Positions 55,923 to 64,000 of a stretch of DNA of 64,000 nucleotides are shown one piece after another. A program made the translations under genes and the position numbers. Position 1 is the stretch's first letter. Each line of letters begins with the position of its first letter. A model generated the notes under the pieces. It saw only the letters and a program-made list of their open reading frames with translations. It was not told the DNA's origin and ran no database searches. The stretch lies in assembly GCA_024036415.1 (NCBI GenBank), contig JAMWET010006979.1, positions 1 through 64,000 on the forward strand, written 5' to 3'. This stretch comes from Prochilodus magdalenae. Lineage: Eukaryota; Chordata; Actinopteri; Characiformes; Prochilodontidae.

Positions 55923-55990
55923 AGTTCAGTAACACTGAAATAAATAACTGTCATCACATTGGTTTATCAGTCTAATCAGACTGTAGTAGG
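55923..55990 (-). repeat. Single inverted copy of the 4-kb minisatellite unit
   Basis: The reverse complement contains GATTAGACTGATAAACCAAT and GTGATGACAGTTATTTATTT then CAGTGTTACTGAACT. It aligns over its full 68 bp with the unit of the array at 3948-5158 at roughly 80 percent identity by eye. Confidence 0.8.
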
Positions 55991-56033
55991 AACTTTAACT
56001 GAGTTCATATTTCCTCTGAGTTTGTCTAACAAG

Positions 56034-56165
56034 CATATCTGCTCTAACTGGAACACACTCTTAGCATGTAAGGCTTGAGATGAACACTGCCATCTACCCA
56101 CTTCAACCTACAACCTTTCCTAAAACCTCCTCTAATACTCAAAGTTTAAAAACATTTTAGCAAAT
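56034..56165. repeat. Local duplicate, copy 1
   Basis: Contains CATATCTGCTCTAACTGGAA, ACTCTTAGCATGTAAGGCTT and CCTCTAATACTCAAAGTTTAA; it matches copy 2 at 58345-58480 in the same orientation at roughly 75-80 percent by eye. Confidence 0.75.
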
Positions 56166-56574
56166 GGTATGTTTTCATATTTAGTGGATAGTGAGGGAGA
56201 TAGTGTCACAACTCACAGCTGAGTTGTGACAAGAATTCAGAGTTCCTTCATAATAAACTTTATTTCACATCAAACCACTCTGAATGCCTTTGTTTACATC
56301 TCCATGATAAAATGCACAGGTTTTAAAACAGTGTAACTGGTTGAAAGGTAATCAATTAGGGTTGTTACACCTGCAAACATCATGGTTAACTCACAATTGC
56401 ATCATTAAATTCACCAATTAACTGGCCCAACAGATTTATTAGTATCTGTAAAATTCAAACCACCAAACAACTTTTATGGTATGTATGATTCTAGAATGAA
56501 CAGCTGCAATGAGAACAACTCACATCTGAGTATTTTCAGTTTGAACCTTCAAAAGATATATCCATCTACACCCT

Positions 56575-57190
56575 ATACGTGCACTTAGTAGTTGTACTGT
56601 AGTCCATCTGAATCCCTGCATACATTGTTTATCCCTCTTTCACCTGTTCGTCAATGACCAGGACCCCCACAAGACCACCACAGAGCAGATATTATTTGGG
56701 TGGAGCATCATTCTCAGCACTGCAGTGACACTGACATGGTGGTGATGGGTTGCACTGGTATGAGTTAATCAGATACAGCAGTGGTGCTGGAATTTTTAAA
56801 CACTGTGTCCACTCACTGTTTACTCTATTAGACACTACTACCCTGTAGACTTAAAGTCAGAGATGTTAACTCATATCCTGCTGCACAGTTTGTGTTAGTC
56901 ATCCTCCAGTGGTTACAGGACAGTGCCCCCAGGACACTGTTGGTTGTATAGTTTGGTTGGTTGACTATTCTCAGTCCGGAAGTGACACTGAGGTGTTCAA
57001 AAACTCCAGCAGCACACAACACACACTAACACACCAGCACCACATCAGTGTCACTGAAGTGCTGAGAATGATCCACCACCCACAAAATATCTGTTCTGTG
57101 GTGGTCCTGTTGGGGTTCTGACTACTGAGTGAAAGTGATCAAATGGACACAAGGACTGTGTATAGATACAAGAGGCAGGTGGGTGTATAT
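56575..57190. mobile_element. Long inverted-repeat MITE, otophysan-type
   Basis: The left arm (56643-56742), with AGACCACCACAGAGCAGATA, GGAGCATCATTCTCAGCACT and GCAGTGACACTGACATGGTG, is the inverted complement of the right arm (57037-57121), with CACCACATCAGTGTCACTGA, GTGCTGAGAATGATCCACCA and TCTGTGGTGGTCCTG. The centre contains smaller nested inverted words. It has no coding capacity and is a foldback-type non-autonomous DNA transposon. Outer ends are diverged. Confidence 0.8.
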
Positions 57191-58344
57191 TAAATATTCA
57201 GTTGCGGTTTCAGATCAGTGGCCAGTGACCCCTGCTGTTACTGTGTTGGCTGGCCAAGTCTGACTCAGTCTAACTAGCAACAGCCATGGCACTGGGTCAG
57301 GGCCTGGAGGTGATGTCATGGGTGAGTGATGCCAGAGTATAGGAAGGAAAGCGAGACGGGGAGGGTCATTCCAGGAAGGAAACAGATCTGTAGTGGACAT
57401 CTCAGAGGCCTCACTTTTGAATCAAATATGATGACAGTTTGTTTCTGACTTCTAGCCTGGAGCTGGCCTGCTCCTCATAGCTTTTCTAACATCCAATTTA
57501 AAATGCAGTATATTTAAGCAATAGAACCTGAGATGGAATTATTATTATTATTATTAAGCAATTAGAGAATAAATATGCAAGTATGGGAAATAAACCAAAA
57601 TGCTACCAGATATAACAACATAATTTCAACCAATCAGATTTTGTAGAAGGAACATGCATTCCAACATGATCGCTTTGTTTACCAGAATACCAGAATACCA
57701 GAATATACGCATCTCCTGAGTTTTATATTTAATGTTACCTGTAAAACACAAGATGTCACAAAACAACAACTTAGTCAGCCAGCAGCACATTTACAACTAT
57801 TTCGTCCACTGTAAACTATTCTGACTCTGAAATGACACTGCATGACCTTATTACTTAATTGTTTATTTACGCAGTACATTTTTATAAATCAGTGGAAATT
57901 CACAGCAATGCTGTGGTTATCAATAAGCCCCATGAGAATTCTTAAGCAATTTTAAGGTGAAGAATTGTATCCCATGTCTTACTATACACCACGAAACGTG
58001 TATGATGCAATATACGCACAGAGTTGGCATGAGGGCACAGACAATGTTAATCTCTATGGTATTCTATTTTACATTATACTGGCCTCCAGTTTCATGTGTA
58101 CAGGGGAAAAAGGAGGTGAGAGACATATACATAGACAGACAGACACACTGGCACACTAATAGACAGACAGACTGATAGACAGACTGACAGAAAGACATGT
58201 GGAGTGTAAAGGGTGGAAAAGTGAAGGAAAAAATGAGCTGTGAAAACAGAGAAAGAATATCAGTTGAGAGTGATGTAAGAAATTAGGGAGGGGGTACAAG
58301 GGGGCTGCAGGGCTCCCAAACCTGCTCTTACAGCTCAGCTCTGT
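57191..58344. other. Upstream intron or flank
   Basis: 57215-57400 is GC-richer, with a 61-codon minus-strand frame (MSTTDLFPSWNDPPRLAF) that I do not recognise and that lacks a clear donor. An (ATT)n run lies at 57539-57556 and an AGAC-rich tract at 58129-58197. Confidence 0.4.
58129..58197. repeat. (AGAC)n tetranucleotide tract
   Basis: Repeated ATAGACAGACAGAC and TAGACAGACTGAC blocks with interruptions. Confidence 0.8.
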
Positions 58345-58480
58345 CATATCTGCTCTAATTGGAGCGCACTCTCAGCATGTGAGGCTTGAGGTCATCAGCA
58401 CACATGCACTGTTCCCTCCACCCACCTCAATCTATAACCTCTCTTAAAAACTCTTCTAATACTGATGTTCAAAATTAAAA
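58345..58480. repeat. Local duplicate, copy 2
   Basis: CATATCTGCTCTAATTGGAG, ACTCTCAGCATGTGAGGCTT and CTTCTAATACTGATGTTCAAA correspond to copy 1 at 56034-56165; it has an insertion of about 10 bp near GTCATCAGCACACATGC. Confidence 0.75.
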
Positions 58481-61173
58481 AAGATTCATATGAATAGTAT
58501 GATGGTAAAAACAAGATATTTGTTTCCATAATTATGAAAAAAGCTGTAGATGATTCTGTAACTTCTTAGAATTCTGTATAACAATCCGAAATAAAGATAC
58601 AATGAAATTAATACCTAAAATATCCTTTGTTTAAAAAGCCTAAAGACAGACAATCCAAAAGAAATCCCTAATAAATAATCACAAAAACATCACCAAAATC
58701 ATTAGGCCTTTCTGGAAGCTCTAGAAGGCCCTGGGGTCTCCCCAATGATAATCATTGCTTGTATTCAAATTCATGTATGATTTAAGATAACTAACACAAA
58801 TATTGCAAAGCTTAAATCATTTGGGGAAACAGATTACCTCCAATAGTTGTGTAAATTGATTATTATAGTTTATAGTGAGAAAAAAATAATTTGATCCAGT
58901 ACTGTAACAAAACTTGCCTGGCAAATTGAGTGTAACTGATGATAGCCTACTCTTAGATACTTTACTTAAGGAAAGTGCTTCAAACATCTCATTTAAAAGC
59001 TTAGTAGCTGTTAAAGAATAAAGTTTAGCCTGGTATTAATATCAGTATTGAAAAAGCTTTTGCCATCATTCTTAACAAGCTTGAAGCACTAAGTAAAACT
59101 TCTAATCAAATATCTTTATAACAGTGAAACAGATATTTTGTAATGTAAAAAAACAAAGAGCAATTTTGAATGCTGAATGAATAAAATCATTATATCTTAT
59201 AAAGTGACTTACAGACCTCAGAACTAATTGTTTATTGCATATCAGGGCAATTTCATGACTACACCACTAAACTCCATCTGAACACCTTCCTTTCAGGCCG
59301 TCCTATCAATCATATATCAGAGAGATTAGCCCCCTTTTTGACAGGAGCATTTCTTTTCAAGCTTAAGTGACTTGAAGAAGTAACCAAAGTGGGGTTTGAA
59401 TAGCTGCGGGCTTCCCAACAAGCACATAAAAAATGACTGCTCAGTCTGTTCAGAGAACATCCAGAGCGCTGTGTATGAACTGTTTACTGTAAACATTCTG
59501 CTGACATGGTAACAAAACCATTTAGCTTGCCTTAAAAATGAACAAGAACAACCTCCTCCTGTAATTAATCGAAAAGAGCCAGACCACATGCTTGATTGAA
59601 ACCTCAGAGCAAAAAATGCTTAACACAGAGCCACAGAGTTGACGGCTTCTGTCCAGAAACAAATCCAACTAAGCACGCTTCTAGACTCATGTCTACTGAA
59701 AAGGAACTGTGCAAAGTAATATGACAAATGAAATATCATTTACATGTAACGTGCAATGTGTTGGAAACAAAACTGCCTATAACAAAACAAAAATCTCCAA
59801 TAACATAACTTTACATGCAATTTTATGTAACAAGGGTTAGACTATTGGTTCTTCCATCATGAAACATTTATATAGAGCAAAGCAGCTGAAATTTTTAAAC
59901 TATGCAAAAAAAAGTGAAATATTCTGAAAGTAACAACATTTCAAAGTTTAAAATCACTTGTCTTATTAATAATTGCTGTTATTTTTTCAGTAATAACTAG
60001 TATAACACTAAAAGGTATTTAAAGATGTTTTATTAAATATTAGTAAGTGTTTTGGTGACATATAATAAATAATTAGATATAATAAATAATGAACAAATAG
60101 TAAAATTATTTTTGTTTTAGTCATTTCAAGTTATCTGAAATTAGATTTAATCACAATTTTTCAAATATGAGATATTCTGGACATCAGCTTAATTAATTAT
60201 TAAGTCATCAATTATCTACAGCTCTACCCATCATTCTGAAAAAAATGTAGGTTATTTTTGTAGCATCCTGCCAATTATTTTAAACCTATGGAGTTGTAGA
60301 GAAGTTGCATCTTAATTGAATCATTTTATCTATTTTCCACATTGGAATCACTGTTTGGTGAAAATAGTGATTCCAAACTTTGTCATAATAGTGAACCAAA
60401 AACCTCTGAAACATTTTCAAAAGGGAAAAAACATTTAAAATACACTAAAGTAAACTTCAAAAATAGTTGTCATTCAGAATGCTTTGATGTAAATGTTTAA
60501 CTTTCCTTACGGTGCTGAGTGATGGAAACCAGGCACATAATGTCAGCACAAATATAGCCATTTTATAAGCCCAAACAAGCAATAAATATGCCCGTCTCGT
60601 ATGTTTTTGCAATGTAGTACTGATGACGGTAGGATAGTAGTAAATCTGAAAAAGTAGCTTTCCTATTAGGAAACTACTCTGCCTTATAATGCCCTAAAAT
60701 GAATGACAAATAAAAAGTATGTTTAACAGATTCACCAACTTTGCAAACAGTCCTTTCCACAGAACAGAGCACATATCAAACCCTCCCCATGACTTTGTTT
60801 ATATTGTAGTGACTTAAATATACATAAATTCTGAAAGACTGTAGAATTTCACTTTAACAGTAGTATTTATTATAGTATTTATTTTTTGATAGTAGTGTTT
60901 GTGTGGGACATTTTGGACCATTGGTATTGGCCTATTTGTCATCAAATGGCAGCTGGTGCTTTCAACCTTCAAAGAGTTCAGATGAAAGCACTGACACAAA
61001 CATCTGCTATACATAACAATACTACAGCAACACAAAAAAAGAGAAATACAATGATAATAAAGTAATAGTATATAAAATAGTATGTATACCTGCTTCAGAC
61101 TGTACTCAGTATCACAAACACTGACCAACACAATCCAGTTCAATAGATATCAGACATTTTACTGAACTATCAC
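58481..61173. other. Upstream intron or flank, no exon recognised
   Basis: AT-rich. GTGATGGAAACCAGGCAC (about 60521) resembles the dispersed repeat word at 27007 and 27472. No coding exon found on either strand. Confidence 0.45.
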
Positions 61174-61178
61174 TTTAG

Positions 61179-61225
<47 letters not shown>
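61174..61225. repeat. (CA)n microsatellite
   Basis: About 50 bp of CA dinucleotides. On the minus strand it is (TG)n, starting about 8 nt after a candidate splice donor. Confidence 0.95.
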
Positions 61226-61226
<1 letters not shown>

Positions 61227-61233
61227 TGCTCAC

Positions 61234-61400
61234 CAGCTCCTGAAGTCCAGCCTGAGTCTATGTCTCTGCAGATAGTTCATTCTGTGTAGTCAGTCCATGT
61301 ATCCACCCTCACTTCAATCACTGCACTGTCAAAGACTTCAGCTCTCTCCCTCTCTCTCTCTCTCTCTCTACCACACACTTCCCTCTCAGCCATTCTAAAA
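61234..61400 (-). other. Candidate alternative first exon of tns1
   Basis: On the minus strand a good donor (GGAGCTG/GTGAGC, intron from 61233) follows about 165 nt with a small frame starting MAEREVCG in a good Kozak context (AGAATGG, 61393) and ending at a TGA at 61279-61277. Beyond that stop the same frame stays open to the donor and would join exon A in phase, but contains no ATG. The simplest reading is a non-coding first exon. Its polypyrimidine/polypurine tract (61341-61370) lies inside. No transcript evidence. Confidence 0.25.
61341..61370. repeat. (CT)n microsatellite
   Basis: CTCTCCCTCTCTCTCTCTCTC run; GA-rich on the minus strand. Confidence 0.85.
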
Positions 61401-61422
61401 ATGCAATGAGGCTGCGTAGCAG

Positions 61423-61432
61423 CCAAATATGG
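61423..61432. promoter_or_regulatory. Perfect CArG box (SRF site)
   Basis: CCAAATATGG fits the serum response factor consensus CC(A/T)6GG exactly. It lies 30-40 bp upstream of the candidate first exon on the minus strand. Tensins are actin-adhesion proteins, a class often controlled by SRF/MRTF. No TATA box is obvious, though GCATTTTTAG lies about 20 bp downstream. Confidence 0.4.
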
Positions 61433-64000
61433 GAGCCCTGGCAGTAAACAAGGGTTGGTGGTGGTCATACATCCTGCTGTCTCTGTCATACACTCACACA
61501 CTGAAACACACGCACAAACACTTATAAGCAGCCACTGCTCTCAGATAAATGCATGTCTACAGCCAGTTTGTGCTTAGTTTTACACACTTCTAAGAGTTTT
61601 ATCTGTATGTACATACACACTTTGAAATGCCGGCTATTTACAAATGTTCACTTATCACCACTGAAGCCCACCCTCAGGGTAGTGCTGCAGTTAAGACCTT
61701 TAGAGGAGAGTCTGGGTCAAAAACAAAAAAAAGAGTAAAGGGATAGACTTATTTGTTAACTGTAAATTAAATATAGTTCACTATATATATCTATACATTA
61801 CTTATATTGAGTTATATTTGCATTGTAACTTTTGGAAGCCTTCTCTCTAAAATTTCTAAATCATTGCCTAAAGTCAACTGAATATGAACCAAACACAAAA
61901 TATATATTTTTTTATAATTACACAAAAAGACATACTTGTCCATCATAAATATATTTTTAAGTGACAGAGGAATCAACCTGTCCAGGGGGGATTGGGGGAA
62001 GCCAATATGATCTAAGATTACCTGATTTCTGAAACTAAAACCAGGGACACTGTGAGGTTTTGAATTTGTTGCTTTTTAGAAACAAAGTTTTAAAAATCGC
62101 TAAGGCTAGCAGCTTAGGCAGGGATGTGGCAGAGATATGTTTACCACAAAAGATTCAGTGTTTGTATGAGCCCATAAATAAAATTAATATGAAATATTTT
62201 GGTAAAAAAGACTATCGAACCATATAATGGGGCCCCTCTCAAACTCTTCCAACTCCCTGAGGCTTACTTCCCTCACAAAGGATGCTACCAGCACCACAGC
62301 ATGAATCAGAATGGAAAGCACAACAGGATGACCTTATTGCAGTCAGGTACAGTGATAAGACTTGTCCATGTTTTGAATCATTTGCACGTCTCATGATGTC
62401 AAACCTCCCTGTCTATTGGTTCCTTCTGTGTGAAACTTTTTTGATGTTGAGTGTATATAGACGGCTAGGTTAAGGTTAGGATAGGTTATGCACTATTCTT
62501 TGACTACATGGTAGCTCACTGACCTGACATTTTGGCTTTGGTGGCATTTCACACAGCAGTATTCTCTGTTCAAAACAAGCACAATTCTGTCTGGAAGTCA
62601 CATAACTAAGTGTGAATACATGTAGTAGCCCAATCAGGATCAATCAGAAGTGAAAACAGCAGGAGCACCTCCGTGCCAGGACTCTGAAACAGCAACATAC
62701 ACAGGTTCATGTCTGTAACAAGCTTCAAATAAAACAGACGTAATGTCTTTTACAAGTACCAAATGTCTGTATTTAATCTAGAATAGCCAAAATGCTTATG
62801 TCCACCAGCATTAACTTAACACAAACACACATAAACTTTGCCAACAGTGTGTTTTGACTCCTTTGACCCAAACTGAAGGTTTTGTTATAATAAAGTAGTC
62901 ACAGTCAGTCTTTAACAGGGTAACTTTATATAGGAAGTAAATAACATTCTTAACTTTAATGGTTTTAACGTAACGGCATTTATTTCAAGCTGTTGGTTCT
63001 GAAAGCTTCACACTCTGTTAAGGGCAGTTCTCCATGGTAAAACATTGAGGTTTTAAATAATATTGATCTAATAAGAAACATGCTTAGTCACACACATTAA
63101 CACATAATTCATTTTTACTGCCTATGTTTTATCTCATATGTTTGGCATTCGTCTGAGTTCAGAACACTCCTATTTAGCAGTGGCTGAAGGGTCTGTGATG
63201 CAAGAGCTCGGACACTCAAACAGTATCCACTGCCCTGTTGGGCTCTTAACCTCAGAGACAGCTGCTTGAATAGCCAGCTATTACTGGACCTGAGCAAGCA
63301 CAGTTAGGATACTCTGTCAGCAGTGGCCTGGGCTTTTTAGCTCAAACAGTCACTGTAAAACTACAGCATAATAGATACAGTATATGTTTTCTGTCTTAAA
63401 ATGTTTGGTTAAAATCTTCATAAGCTTCATCGTTACAAATTACAATGTCTTAAAGGTTTATAAAGTTGGGTTTTCAGAATACAAGAGACGATTGGACTTA
63501 TGGAACGTTTCAGATCCACAGGGAGTCGAGCAGAAATGCAGAAATGATCTTTGATGTGGGCTGTACAGGAATTATGGCACTAACTTCGCATGGCACCATG
63601 GACTCGTATCATGAACAGAAACTAGTTTTTGCCAGTCGTTCGAGATACTTAGTAGGAATAATGGTTTTGTAAAGGTAGAACAGGTATTATGATTCTAACA
63701 TCTATCATTCTATCATTTCACAATGATATACTTTTGTATTTGTAATTTTTGTAATTGATACGCATAATTTTTACAATTTTTTTTTGTATTTTAGATGTAT
63801 TAAATGTCTTTTAAAAGCTTTACAATCAGTATTAAACCTAGAAACGTCAAAATATGTTAATATGCAACAATGTTAATCTACCCCTAACATAATACTAAAA
63901 TAATACCCTATGTATGATCATAAAAAAAATTCCTTTATTTTTTTTTTGAACAAGCTTTGATATGGGTCCAAACTAAAGGCCTACCCACTGAAAATTAGAC
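61433..64000. other. Upstream intron or flank, no exon recognised
   Basis: AT-rich, no supported exon, RNA gene or named repeat. Confidence 0.4.

Noticed and set aside
57215..57400. 61-codon minus-strand frame MSTTDLFPSWNDPPRLAF as a tns1 5' exon
   Set aside because: No donor in phase with exon A, no similarity to tensin N-termini that I can recognise, and close to a MITE.
61277..61501. Minus-strand 74-codon frame as the tns1 N-terminus
   Set aside because: A TGA stop separates it from the only donor nearby, so it cannot encode a fusion with exon A as read; kept only as a possible 5' UTR.

Overview
The window is vertebrate genomic DNA, almost certainly from a teleost fish. It is AT-rich, mostly non-coding, full of CA/TG/TA microsatellites, and carries fish-type Tc1 transposons, an L1-clade LINE, a tRNA-derived SINE and MITEs. 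One MITE (about 56.58-57.19 kb) belongs to a type I associate with characiform and catfish genomes, so an otophysan host is a reasonable but unproven guess. Nothing points to a prokaryote: there are no operons, rRNA genes or CRISPR arrays.

The only protein-coding gene I can support is a tensin, best matched to tensin-1 (tns1), on the minus strand. I rebuilt 17 consecutive coding exons from 51362 down to the stop codon at 30982. Every junction has GT-AG ends and the reading phase is conserved throughout. Together they encode 1271 residues: the tail after the C2 domain, a long proline/serine-rich central region, the SH2 domain (including the GAFVIRDS phosphotyrosine pocket) and the C-terminal PTB domain. 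The N-terminal PTP-like and C2 domains are not in the window. The 12.6 kb upstream of the first recognised exon holds no recognisable C2 exon, but at 61.2-61.4 kb there is a possible alternative first exon beside a perfect CArG box.

Layout. 0-30 kb is gene-poor: a 1.2 kb, 68-bp-unit minisatellite (3.95-5.16 kb), LINE scraps (5.7 and 20.6 kb), microsatellites, a broken L1-clade LINE (10.2-14.4 kb, minus), a defective Tc1 copy (16.85-18.28 kb), a tRNA-type SINE (21.2-21.45 kb), other DNA-transposon remnants (23.5-24.5 and 26.4 kb) and telomere-like CCCTAA sequence (25.3 and 26.15 kb). About 28.8-30.98 kb is the probable tns1 3' UTR. 31-51.4 kb is the tns1 coding region; its introns hold a 0.5 kb Tc1-derived MITE (40.6-41.1 kb), a young, nearly intact 1.59 kb Tc1 element (46.1-47.7 kb) and other repeats. 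51.4-64 kb is upstream intron or flank, with a (TG)n tract, the MITE, a local duplicated segment and one stray inverted copy of the minisatellite unit.

The most interesting points are the higher-order structure of the minisatellite and its isolated inverted copy 51 kb away, a 27-nt acidic microexon in tns1, the CArG-associated candidate promoter, and a transposon in the tns1 intron with only two small coding lesions. I found no convincing new enzymatic or defence system. Family names were assigned by eye, without database searches.
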